Positions 1 to 10,626 of a stretch of 57,390 bases of DNA are shown here, piece after piece. Position 1 is the first letter of the stretch, and every line of letters begins with the position of its first letter. A program made the position numbers and the translations under genes. The notes beneath the pieces were generated by a model that searched no databases, was not told the origin of the DNA, and saw only the letters and a list, made by a program, of their open reading frames with translations. The stretch covers positions 1,135,490-1,192,879 of the forward strand of contig BCIM01000006.1 of the NCBI GenBank assembly GCA_039545315.1, given 5' to 3'. The DNA comes from Kondoa malvinella (taxonomy: Eukaryota > Basidiomycota > Agaricostilbomycetes > Agaricostilbales > Kondoaceae).

Positions 1-567
1 AAGCGTTTCAATTCCGTTGGTAAAGCAGAGCGAGAGATTGGAAGAACTTGCTGGTGTGTGGAAGAAATGGGCGATAGCTCCCTGTTGGCTCTTTGTCGCT
101 TACGAGGAGATTTGAGAGGCGCGGAAGGAGGGGAGAGCGGTTCTTCAGTGTATTCTTCGACAAAGGCATCTGTATCTTCTTTGACAGTCTTCGCAGCCGG
201 ACTATACTCTTCTGCCTGTTCGTCGTCTGCCGCTAGCTTTTGTAGTCTCTCTGCAGCTGCAGCCGCCGTGGCTCGTCCTATTGCGTTCTAGGTGGGTTCG
301 CATTGAAGCTCTTGAACTGGCAGAGCTCACTTGGCTGCGAAGACATTTTGCAAGACTCTGACCGATGGAACCAAGCAGCTGTTCAACTCTATGCAGATGC
401 TTCCAGAAGAGGATCAAGGTGTTGCCACTAAGATGGCGCTTCGGAAGCAACGAACGGGTCTTCTCCAAACAGCGGGAAAATCGTCACAACAGAGCAACAC
501 GAGTGAGCACGAGGGGAAGTACAGTATCAGTCAAGCATTGCTGATCAGGCATATGTGCTGCAGACAT
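1..567 (-). CDS. Unknown protein, 3' end cut by window edge
   Basis: I do not recognise this protein. On the minus strand an open reading frame runs off the left edge. Its last visible exon (about 285 to 1) encodes an alanine-rich helix (RATAAAAAERLQKLA) and then an acidic and serine/proline-rich tail with a basic patch (SPRKRQRA). A GT..AG intron at about 286 to 328 joins it in phase 0 to an exon with WKHLHRVEQLLGSIGQ. A further intron at about 473 to 520 leads to a possible start at 567 (MSAAHMPDQQ). Codon use and the alternation of helix and disorder look genuine. The C-terminus lies outside the window, so size and family cannot be judged. The first exon is the weakest part. Confidence 0.45.
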
Positions 568-1082
568 GGCAACGAACGAAGATCCAGTTGCAAGGTTTGT
601 GCAGCAGATACTACCTGTACTGCCTCTCGCTGACTGTACAGCACACATATTCCAGCAAGTCTGCATTCTTATGCACGTACATGGGCAACCGTAAGCCTTC
701 CCTTGACAAGGGCCAAGCTGCAGACCGAGTGCAACGCCAGATCCCGAGACTCTATTGGCGTATCTTAGTGAGTCTGCACACCAGTAACATCATCCTCTCG
801 CTCATACGTATGCTGTGACTGCCTCAGTCCAGAAGGATGGTCCTACAGCTCGCACAGCAACCGATATGAAGATGGACTCGATCTCGTCGCGCGAAATGGT
901 CCTGAGCTATGCATTAGCAGGCGAGAAGCGTCGCTGTGTCGTTCCTTTTGATCCTGTCCTTGCTGGCTTCGAAGAAGTCCGACCTCGGCTCTTGTCCAGT
1001 GCGTCTTTTCTCTTCACCCAATAGTGATCATGCTGAACTGTTCGCTTGGCCAGTGAAACAGGAAGCCGAAGAAGAAATTGGT
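568..1082. other. Intergenic region between divergent genes
   Basis: About 515 bases between the possible start of the left-edge gene and the DUF4499-like gene. Short open frames occur on both strands, but none has convincing composition or splice-supported extension. It probably holds the two divergent promoters and 5' untranslated regions. I see no repeat or RNA gene in it. Confidence 0.4.
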
Positions 1083-1598
1083 ATGGCTGAGAAACCGGCA
1101 ATCACATCCTTTTCCTTCCCTTCCAACTTTTGGATCACCGGCCTTATGATAGGCTTTCTCATCTACACTTCCATTCCGCTCAATTCGCCTTACTTTTCGA
1201 GACAAGTCCTTGAACCAGCAGCAATGGTTCGCAATGCGACAGGCGGTTGGAAGACGATTAAAGCTGCTTGGATTTTCACTATAATAGCACATGCACTGGA
1301 AGCAGCCTATCAGTGGTCAGTGGCTTCCAGAAACGTGTCCAGGCAAATACTGACCTTTGATGGCAGGTCTCGTTGCACAAGAAATCAGACCCCTTTGATG
1401 CCCAAGCTGGCCTTTACATTGACCACATTTGTATTCGGGTTTCCTGGTCTTTTGGAGTTTCAGCGGTCAGCAATTGTCGAACCAGTTTTGAGTTATTGCT
1501 TACCATCATTGCAGGAGGGTGCGCCAGGCAAAGATCAGCAGCGTAAAGAAGCAGTAGTCGCTGCATCTAGACGTTGCTACGAATCTCTGCCAATGTGA
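1083..1598 (+). CDS. Small integral membrane protein, DUF4499-like
   Basis: Translation from the ATG at 1083 (MAEKPAITSF) gives a hydrophobic segment (WITGLMIGFLIYTS), a second helix with the pattern IAHALEAAYQW, then LTTFVFGFPGLLEF. A histidine and glutamate in a helix followed by an F-x-F-G-x-P-x-L segment resembles the DUF4499 group of small eukaryotic membrane proteins. That assignment is by memory of the pattern and is tentative. An intron at 1316 to 1366 (GTCAGT..CTGAC..GGCAG) is 51 bases long and has no in-frame stop, so both spliced and unspliced forms stay open. The spliced join restores a Trp codon. Its 3' end overlaps the convergent gene at 1567 by about 30 bases. The biochemical function is unknown. 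Confidence 0.5.
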   Translation: MAEKPAITSFSFPSNFWITGLMIGFLIYTSIPLNSPYFSRQVLEPAAMVRNATGGWKTIKAAWIFTIIAHALEAAYQWSVASRNVSRQILTFDGRSRCTRNQTPLMPKLAFTLTTFVFGFPGLLEFQRSAIVEPVLSYCLPSLQEGAPGKDQQRKEAVVAASRRCYESLPM

Positions 1599-2458
1599 AC
1601 AGCAGCGCGACGTTGCTGATGACCAGTAGGATGGAAGCCGGAAGACCCTTGTGTAGCACGGTACCCAGTCGTAATTCCCTCGCCCTTACAGTGACACTTT
1701 GTGGTCCACCTTTCCGCTGCTTCAACAATTCCCTCTTTCTGATGCCCGTCAAATCCCTCAAGCTTGACAACACCCATATTTTGAGGATATCGGAGAACAA
1801 GCTGGTGAGAGCGCATAGAGTCCAACCTGCCAGCGGTTGCGATCGGCAGAGGAAAGTCAGGCTCCAGTGCGTGAGTGGGAATGCAAATGCTTGAAGCGAG
1901 AGAGAGCGTATGAGAGTAGATGGAAGCGAGTAGAAGGTGAGCCAGCGAATACATAGGCCTCTTGCCAGGCAGTACGAATGATAGCCGCTCAAGGTTGCCT
2001 TTTGGCATGAATCACATAAGCGCAACACCTCGGCAATTTGCGCACGAATCATACCCAGCTAGCTGTCAAGGCCAATTCTTGCAGCGACAGTTGCGATGAG
2101 CCAGCCAGCCATTGTTCCCTGTCGCCTTCCCCTCCTAAGGCAGCGCCCACCGCGAGTAAAACGCCGAGGAGAGCAGGAATCAGAGATATCGCCTGGGCAC
2201 CGTGCAATAGAATCAAGATGATAATGTCGCTTGAAGCTTTGTCGCTGGATCTTCCTGCAAGCAAGAGCGGCGTAGACATGAGGACGAAGAAACGCGGCGT
2301 CGAAGGTCAATGACGTTGAGCAGCTGAACTTTGTCTCTTAGGCTGGATTCGAAGCTGCTCAAAGCCACTAGAGCTGGAAGAGGAGTTCGCCAGGTCGTGA
2401 GATCACTTGTGCTGTACAGAGATCTGTTTTGTGCAGGATTAAGGGACAGAATTAACAT
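1567..2458 (-). CDS. Multi-span membrane protein, possibly PEX11-like
   Basis: The minus strand holds three candidate exons. The first (about 2458 to 2300) has SSFESSLRDKVQLLNV. The second (to about 2055) has the hydrophobic run LIPALLGVLLAVGAALGG. The last (to 1567) has WTLCALTSLFSDILKIW followed by charged residues and a final hydrophobic stretch, LPASILLVISNVALLF. An early D-K-V motif, a middle helix followed by a basic linker and a hydrophobic C-terminal helix recall PEX11 family membrane-remodelling proteins of peroxisomes. The similarity is weak and the splice joins are uncertain. If true, it would add to the peroxisomal genes at 33 to 35 kb. Otherwise it is an unknown membrane protein. 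Confidence 0.35.
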
Positions 2459-2627
2459 GTGTTAAAGGCTGCGACTGTGATCACGGGATTATCCTAGTGC
2501 AAGTATACGACAGATGCTAAATAAGAAGTACTCTGTGATTCCCAGGAGACTATATACATGAATGGCAAAGGAATCAATGAGGTGCAAGAGGTGCGAAAGG
2601 GCTACGCAGATCTCTGGTCCTGCCCTC

Positions 2628-3760
2628 CTACAGCGGCTGTTCGTAGGGAGAGGCGCTAGATCCGCTTTCACTTGCTCCGAATATGTTGGAAAGGTTGAGA
2701 GGTAGACCAAGAGCATTGTCGTCGGTGAATTCTGATTGTTCTGATGCAGTGAGGCGTCGTCCAGATCGGGTAGGAGTGCCTATTATCACGAAGCTGCTGT
2801 CTGCTTGTGTTCCGGTCGAATGCGACGCAGCAGCGGGAGAAGAAGCTTGTAGGAGTGGAAGGCTGGAGACTACGAAAGGGGGCGTTAGAGTAGGTTGACT
2901 GAGCCTATCCAATACCGTAGGCGCACCAACGCTGTAGATTCGAATGCTAATTGTGTCTGGATCCCAAGTCTTGAGTACAAGGTCGATATCTGAAAGGAGC
3001 TTTGATGAGCAAATGTATCGATGTACGGGTTCATAGTGAATGTACCGTCTACTTGGTCGTTTCCAATCCCCAAATATCCTCCGAGTAGCTCAAGCTCCAA
3101 CCATCTACCGCTATGACCATATCCAGCACTCTCGGCAGCTTGATCGAAGGCAGGACGCATGACATCAAAACGCTCAGCATTTGCGACACGAGTTTCCTCA
3201 AGCACCATGTTCTGCGATGCGTTTGTTTGAGCCGAATGAACCTCGAGATATAAGGAATGCGCTCCCACCTGATAGATGAACCGATGCGATAATTCGTGCA
3301 GCCACTTGGCACGAACAATCTCGAGCAATTTTGACAAGACGAAAGGCTGGCCGGCGGGGTCGAGTCTGCTGATATGATGAAGAGCGTTTAGAAAGAAAGA
3401 GTTGAGAGAGACGGTGTCCTGGTAGGCTGGATCGTGTCGATAGAACCCATAGAAGCGATCACGGGATTCTGACAAGCTCAGGTCAAAGAACCCACTTGTT
3501 GAAAGTGTTGCAAAGAAGGCGACGACCGATTTCTTGCGAAGGGACAATTGATGAGAAGAGAGGAGAGGAATCTCTTCAGCCGTCAGATCCGAGAGGGCAA
3601 GCTGTTCAAAGGCGAGCCTGACAGGGTGCGCAGCATTCGTCAAGATGCTGTTTGCTTCAGACTGCAAGAAAGCGACCAAGGGTGATTGGACGGTGGGACC
3701 GGCATCAAAGAGCGCGCGATCACGCAGTTGATCTTTAGAAGTGATGAACTTTGCGATCAT
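2628..3760 (-). CDS. Unknown protein of about 365 residues
   Basis: A long first exon starts at 3760 (MIAKFITSKDQLRD) and codes for a mostly helical protein with motifs such as DRFYGFYRHDPAYQD and WLELELLGGYLG. The frame is kept by removing a 56-base GT..AG intron (about 2988 to 3043), which joins NDQVD to DIDLVLKTWDPDTIS. The C-terminus is serine-rich and low in complexity (ASSPAAASHS, SSFVIIGTPTRSGRR). No membrane segment, signal peptide or known catalytic motif is visible, and I do not recognise the family. The intron is well supported because the downstream frame is open and reads as protein to the stop at 2628, while the unspliced frame soon degenerates. Confidence 0.6.
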
Positions 3761-4136
3761 ACTGAGGAATTGAGGTAGTCCAGGTCAAGCCTTGTTGATC
3801 TCAGGTTTCGAAATGACCCAGCGTAGAGCACCATCCGCGCGCCCAGATCATAAGAGTTCCTGTAACATTGCTCCTAGATCTGTTCGCAAACCGGTTCTAT
3901 TGGATAGTGCGGCTATAGAAATAGGAAGCAAACAGAGACATCAAGCGAACGGATGGCGAGGCACATGCTGGTACTGATACGCAAACAGCAGGGACAGATT
4001 CGACTGCTCAAGCGACATTCTCTTTGCGACCTGGACTCTGCGCTATTAGGGTTAAGGGTTGAAATACAATGAAGAGTGCAGTGGTGCTAATAAATACAGT
4101 GAAAGAGACCCGGTGACCCAGGTGCAAAGAGCTATT
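3761..4136. other. Non-coding stretch between two minus-strand genes
   Basis: About 376 bases between the stop of DOT1 and the start of the next minus-strand gene. Both genes run leftward, so this should hold the DOT1 3' end and the downstream promoter. Small open frames here have no supporting composition. I see no repeats or RNA gene. Confidence 0.4.
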
Positions 4137-6602
4137 CTACAGTGGTGTTGATGATCGATTTTTGATGCGCGAGATGTACTGGAACAAGACGATTCAGCAC
4201 ACCTCGATACCAGTTGCGGCCTGATACTCACCCATTTGCCAGATTGACCTGACCAGCTAACTGAATTGCGCGGATAAGTTTTGACTGCAACTTGCTCCAG
4301 GATAAAGTCCTGCAAACGAGCACGACCATGATCGGAAGTACGAAGGCGAGAAGCAGCACGAGAGTCGATGAACGGTTTCAGCGAGATGATATAAGCGCCA
4401 TCTATCACGACGAGTAAGCCGTGCATTAGTGCGGTTATGTGGTTTAAACGGACCTTTGAGGTCCAGAAAGAGATTCAAGAGTTTCTCAGTAGTCTCGGGA
4501 CCGAAGAGATAGTTGTTGGCCAGCTGCGCATACCACCAGATACTTGACACTAATACAGCACTGAGCAAGGAAAAGCTTACCACAACATCAGCCTTTTGCA
4601 ATATTTTGGCCGCATTGGGATCCTCGGTAAAGTCTGCGCACTGATCAAGCCAATTCAGCCAGCGCGTAAGTATACGAGAGACAGGGGGACCTACGTGCGC
4701 TTCCATGGGTCCTGGCGAAAGACCAAATAGAGTGCATCGAGCCTTGATTTCGTCGACGTGATCTGATGCAATCTGATGCGTTTCCGGCATGTTTTCGTAT
4801 CCATCTGACGTTACAGGTGAGTTCGCGGCCGTAGCATCTGATCAGAGAAGACCCACGACTTTCACATCCGGTCGCCAGGGAAGCTAGGATCACGGCGTTT
4901 CCCACTGTTCAGACTTGTCAAGGCGAGGTCTCAGCAATGAAAGGAGGACCGACCTCCACTACCAAGGTCTACAAAGGTGTGACTCGAAGACAGGTTGGTG
5001 GCTTTGAATATGCTCCTACATAGCTGTGGTATTAGTCGAATTTCCGCTGTAACGGTAAACCTCACAATAGAAGAGAGGGGAGCAGCTCGCCATAGCTAAG
5101 CGTTTACATCAGACTTATACACAAAGGATGTCAACGAGAGAGACGAACACATTGTCGGAGAATGCCAGATAACGGCGTAGAATGTGCGTCTTAGGCGACA
5201 CAATGCGTTGATAAGCCTGTCTTCCGGTCAGTCACATACGCTACTAAATCAGTAGCAGAACTAACCTGCTCAGTGATGAAGAGAGCCACTTCCGAAGGTA
5301 TGGAAGGCATGCATTTGAGGTAGTCACGAATTTTGCCGCTCCGCTTCATTCTGCTTAGCGTTTTGTTGTACTCTTCCATTGTCTCCAAGAATTCGGCCTT
5401 GTTGCATCTATATGAATGTCAGTTCGAGGTGTGACTGCACGACGGAGCTCCTTACTTCGAATATGCCTTCTCCATTGTGGTTAACAGAGCCTTTCCCTTT
5501 GATTTGAATGATCTTCTGTCTTCTTCGACCATGAAATTGTTCAGTACTAGCTGAATGATAGACATGGCTTCTTCAACTGTAGAAACGCTATAGCGACGAC
5601 AACAATAATCGAAACAAGACTTACCAGGATTATACTCGTCAGTGTCATTCTTGCGTATATGCTTGTGCAAGAGGTAACTGCAAAAAGAAGGCCGTCCATA
5701 ATCGCTCAAATTGCGAGATCATCCGTTGGCTTACTTTTCGTGATGTGCTGGATACTCCACTTGCACCGTATCACTACCAGGACCCTTGAAGTCTGTAATT
5801 AGGACAAATTAGTACGAGAAAGATTGAGGACATTTAAGAGGCATACAGGGCTTGTATTGATCGGCGTGGGATTTGATATAGCTCTCCGAAGAAGCATGTA
5901 CGCCAGGCGGCACTTCACGCAGGATATTGTTTTCAATGGGCTTCGATGCCTTGAGCTCCCCGGCAGGCAGATCGAAGTCGCTTTCAGACCCTTCTTCATC
6001 TTCCGAAAGATCGCTCAGAGGTGTAGATTCTCGGCTAGCATCGAGCATTCCTTGATCGGGTGACGCGACAGACGCCAGGATCTCCTCTTTGACATCGAGT
6101 TCAGGTTCCTGCGATTCTCCATGCTCGGCCGCGTCGTCTACAACTTCTTCATCATGGACTCCTCGCTGTAGTACAGGCATCTTGTTTCCCCTTGCAGATC
6201 TAGGACTCCTTCGAACTTTCGCGTGTACTTCTGATTTTGGCTGGATATCGTCTGTAGGATCCTTGATGACTTTGACAGGCGAGGGATGGCGCTTTGCAGG
6301 TTTGTTGAAGGAGAATTTGAGACGCCGCAAGCTGTGTCGCAACTGCAGCGGACCTGGTTCAGGTTTTCCAGCGACTTTCTCGGACTCGAGACCTTTCTCG
6401 GGCCACAGATCTACACATTTGAGCGCGATTGATAAAGGCTTGCCAAAAACTTACTTGGATCATCCGAAGTTTTCTCCGCTTTTTCCTTCGCGACTGGCTT
6501 CTGCAGTGTCTGGACCACTATCGTCGCGAAAGGATCACCTGACTGAGCTTGCAAGCGCAACTTTGCTGTAGGCGGTCTAGGATCCTGAGCAGAGCTACTC
6601 AT
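4137..6602 (-). CDS. DOT1: DOT1 histone H3 lysine-79 methyltransferase
   Basis: The SAM-dependent enzyme that methylates H3K79 in the nucleosome core, acting in the nucleus on silencing, checkpoint and transcription states. About fourteen short introns must be removed. The catalytic core is then clear in order: VEYPAHHEK and DEYNP, YGELLPSLL, SAM motif I FVDLGSGVGNAVILA (split by an intron after the GSG), the ATGCE..GYENMPE acidic loop, NNYLFGPE (matching the family NNF-x-F motif), DGAYIISLKPF, and SVSWSGQSGKWYIS near the C-terminus. The N-terminal 270 or so residues are disordered, acidic and Ser/Pro-rich with basic patches, as in fungal homologues. The start at 6602 (MSSSAQDPRPP) is only a candidate: a consensus GTAAGT intron just upstream could join this frame to the preceding gene. 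Identification of the methyltransferase is firm. Confidence 0.92.
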
Positions 6603-6617
6603 CGCCGGTGTCGAGTC

Positions 6618-8987
6618 TTAGCAAATCGAGTAAGATGAGTGAGCAAGACTGCTTTGACCTGACTTACGCGTGTCATTGAAAAGCGGCTGGTCGATGGCTT
6701 TGACGGGAAATTGCTTCAACCCGACTGACTGCACGTGCGCCACAACGCCGACAAAAGGATTGCTCGTTTGAGGTTTGGTTGCGGGCTGAGGGGCAATCGA
6801 GACAGAATTTGACACGTAGCGCGGAGTAGATGATGCCCTGCTGTGGCTACTGTGTTGCCTAGGCCCAGTAGGGGTTTGACCAGCTGCTGCACCAGCAGTC
6901 CATTCCTTCTTGCTCTTCTCGTCCAGAACCTGAGAAGCTAGAAGCAGCACGCGGAGCTGATGCACGTCAAAGCGGTGTGGCTGCCCGTCGCAGAGAGGAT
7001 CCTCCAGCAGAGCAGCAGAAATTCGGTTGACGGCAGCTAGTATACTGTCCTTGGTGCCCTCCATGCGCACGAATGAAGGAACCGATGAGTCAGAGCTTGC
7101 TAGCATCGCCGCTAATTTGGGTGTCAGCAGTTTGAACGGTACCCAAACAAGACGTACACAGATGACATTCTTTACGCAAGAGGTGTAAATCTGGGTCGCC
7201 AAACTTTTTCCTCAGCAATTCGACCTGTTGTTTGGTCATCGAATAGACATAGCGATACAAAGAGTGGTTGGTAAGGAGGTATCTGACCGATTGAGAAGCA
7301 GCAGGTCGACTAGGTTGGGCTGGTGCTGAAGACGTTTTCGCATCTTTTGTTGATGAGGTGGAAGTTGAAACCGATGATTTTCGCACATCTCGATAGCGAG
7401 GAGAATTGATGCATCCAGCGAGCAGATCAACATATTCCGCGACTTCGTCTTTCCAGCGAGCGTCAATTTTGAAGGCAATCGATTTCTCGACAACATCCGC
7501 AAAGAAGCTCATGGCGTCTTCTATTGTGCCGCGGTCGCCACAAAAGGTCATTTCCCCACGCTTATAGGTGACGGCGCTCAAGCTGAAGCGAACTTGCAGC
7601 CAATAGGTAGCGTCTTCCCAATGACGGATCAACCAATCGCAAACCAAAGACTCGAGTGGTAGACGATGCTGATAGTACTGCGCCAGCTTTCTGATAGAGT
7701 CAGAGCTATGTAGCGAAGTCGCATCAAAGGGGTGGCCGAGCCCTCTTTGGCTCTTGCTCCGCATCATCACCGAGTTGATAAATTGGAGCACTTGAAAGAT
7801 GGAAGCCTTCGGTCCACCCAGGAGTAGGGTTTGCGTTTCCTTGAGGTACAGACATGCTTCCAGGTCCGGCGCCTCTTCAAGTAGCTGCGAGATGAAGGCG
7901 TCGGCGGACCGAACCAGATAAGGCGCATAAAGTAGCTGCAAGGAGTAGGTCATGTAGCTGCTGAAAAGAGAGCCCACTTCCTCGTCGAGATCGGAAAGAG
8001 ACAACTCGGTTGACGAGCTTGAAAGACGACGACCCAGCAGACTTTCGCTCATTTTCATTGTAATCGGTGATCCAATTTTGGTCTCGTTCGTCACGCTGTT
8101 GATGTAGTTCACGGCTTGTGCAAGTCGGTGTTGATGAGCTGACTGGATCAATACGTCGTGCTGAAGAATACCAGGCGGACTGGCCGAAACGCTGATAGCA
8201 TGGAGTTCGTAGCTTTGCATAAGAAAGAAGAGAAATTCGGGCTGACAAAGAATAGAGTCGCTGAGGTCCATTTTGTAGAGTCCTGTGTGGTATTCGTCAG
8301 GCGTATGATTCTGAATCACGGCAGTTTCCACCGCTTGGGAAGAATCAGGAAGGGTTGAAGGTGCCGCATTGGGCTTTGCTTGTGAAGCCGATGGCTCATT
8401 GCTGCTGTGCGAAGAAAGCGCAGCCACGGTAGATGCTGGACTCGAGGCGAATTCTACGGCGCTGTCGGTCTCCGATTTGGCTGCCTTTCGTCGTCGTGCT
8501 TTGGAAGGATGCGAAGCCGAGGCAGCTTGACGTTCTATCAAGCTGCCGGGATGGAAAACTACTGGTTTCTTTGTGCTTCGTTGCTTGTCTAGCAGGCGAA
8601 TCGCTTGCTGTTCAAAAGCCATATAAGTCAGGCTGAATGACTTTCGCTAGCAGCAGACTCACCAAGATGCTGTTTTCGCTGCCCTGCAAGTGAAGGATAC
8701 CAACACCATGGTCTACTAAACCATCTAGCTGTGCTTCTGCAGCAATGTCGCGCAAACGCTTCTCTTCTGCTTCCTCATCATCCAAACTCTTGAGGCATTG
8801 CGGAATGCAATACGTGAACACAGGAGACGCATCATGAGCTGAAGATGAAGTAGCTAGCTTCTTGCGAGGGCTCGCTTGAAGCAGAGCAGTCTGTCAGCAT
8901 TGTGACCAGAACGCCAGCATGAGGTTACGAACAATCTTTATCGCTATTCTCACGTTTTCGCTTGCTAGGCGAGTTCGAGCGATTCAT
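6618..8987 (-). CDS. Large KH-like protein of unknown function
   Basis: Starts at 8987 (MNRSNSPSKRK). An intron whose acceptor lies in GCTTCAAG joins this to SPRKKLATSSS. A second intron near 8620 to 8650 leads into a 500-residue exon ending near 7150, and a further intron leads to the last exon. The protein has several segments of the type beta strand, small helix, beta strand, helix (HGVGILHLQGSENSILV; EMTFCGDRGTIEDAMSFFADVV; FVRMEGTKDSILAAVNRI) that resemble degenerate KH repeats. The linkers are Ser/Ala-rich. No catalytic motif is visible. The last exon ends in PLFNDT at a GTAAGT donor. Reading through gives a stop at 6618, while splicing gives an in-frame join to the DOT1 exon at 6602. 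RNA or DNA binding is inferred only. Confidence 0.6.
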
Positions 8988-9205
8988 AGAGGCATCTCCC
9001 CAGTCGAAACGGCCCTCTGCTATATGCGCATGAACGAGTCAGACCTGGAGACGTAAATTTCTTGAACCTGGCAAAGCTCACCCATCTCAGGCTGCGCTGT
9101 GCTGGTAACACACTGACACTCAGCGAAATCACTTATTCACCCGGTGTAGACACCTGAGCACCGCCGAGTGAGGCAGTCAGCGTTGGCGAAAGACGACCGC
9201 TCAGA

Positions 9206-10548
9206 ATGGCTGCTGTCGCGAATCTAGGATGGAAAATACCGACAGCTGCAGAGCCTCAAGTTGAAGATCAGCAGGCGCTCAAGTCTATTGCAGACAGGTA
9301 GGTCCGTTTCGAAGTGAAGTGTCATGAGAATTGACATTCGACTTCGCGACTATAGCGGAATACTGTTGATGGCCCTTCAGCAGTCGCGGAAGCGGTGGAC
9401 GAATTCCATGCTGCCTAAATTCTCGACATCATCTGGCAGCGCGAGACAAGCAAAGCCGATCATCCAGGATGTGCGTTTGCAACTCTGGCAGTAGCGCCTG
9501 CGTTGAGTGACTATGGGTGCAGCCGCACGAGACACTCGACTTGGGCTCAGCTGATGTCTCCATTGGACCTCACACATTCTACAATACATCTTTCTACGAG
9601 ATACGTTGGTCGACAGAGGCACCATCATCAACTTCTACTCCTCCTTCTGAGGGCCTTCCACCTCTTTCACAATCTTTATCCAATCGCTTGCATAGCGAAG
9701 CGGCAAAGGACAAGCTTCTGATGGGCATCCTTCAGCGAGTCACAGCCAAACAAGCTACTCCACAAGAGTCTTCCGCTTTGAATCGGTACATCATAGCATT
9801 GCGAGCCAGCATGCTGTCCACGCCCAGGAGTCCCTCTCTCGTCCTCGAGTTTGCAGACAGTACAGGCGAACGCTTTCTCCTGCCTTCTCTTTTGCAAGCA
9901 GTTCCATCTGCGGAAGGACTCGACTTGAATTTCCACCTGATACCCAACTCTGCATCAAAAGACCCACCAGCTACCCTCGTAACAATGCAGATGTCTAATC
10001 TAGCGCCCGATCTTTCCCAAAGCCTCGCCCGCCTTGCAGCTGCACCTCTACCTGCCAATCCAGATCAGCCAAGAGTCTATCTTCAACTCAGATCAACTGA
10101 CAAAGCCGCTGCAGCCGTCAAACAACCAAAGATTGCTCCCTCCAATACTTTGAATGTGTCGTCGACCGGAAAAGCGACCAAAGCGGCTGCAAAGGGAGAT
10201 AAAAAGGCTAAAACAAAGGCTGTTAAAAAGAAGCTGCCCGGTGATAAGACATCAGCCGAAGGCAAGAAAGGGCCAGGTAGACCTAGAAAGGAAGGTGCTG
10301 CAAAGGGAAAAGGCAAGGCGAAGATCAAGCGCAAACCCTTTGTAGATGAGCACGATCGAAAGGAAGTCGCGGGTGAAGCCGAGATTGAAGTGGAAGGAGA
10401 AGGCGAAGAGTTGATGGCAAGCATAAAGGCTAAGCCAACGAAGAGGCAAAGTTCGAAACTACCGTCACCTGTCAAAGAACCGCCTGTCGATCAGGCTGAG
10501 AAGGCGCAACATGCTGTGCAGCAGACGCAGACCATCGAGACAACGTGA
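9206..10548 (+). CDS. AT-hook protein, probable DNA-binding factor
   Basis: Three exons. The ATG at 9206 gives MAAVANLGWKIPTA. An intron at about 9297 to 9356 joins to GILLMALQQSRKRWTNSMLPKF, and one ending near 9522 joins to PHETLDLGSADVSIGPHTF. The N-terminal half is conserved-looking globular sequence (FYEIRWS, LNRYIIALRA). From about residue 240 the protein is lysine/alanine-rich and contains an AT-hook core GRPRK at about 10276 to 10290, then acidic repeats (EVEGEGEE) and a glutamine-rich end. AT hooks bind the minor groove of AT-rich DNA, so a nuclear chromatin role is likely. I do not recognise the N-terminal family. It is divergent from the KH-like gene, with 218 bases between starts. 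Confidence 0.72.
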
Positions 10549-10626
10549 ATCCCGGCATCGACATGCTGTAATGTGTAATGATTGTATACAAGCGCTTAAT
10601 GTACAACCAGCATAAAACCCCAACAT

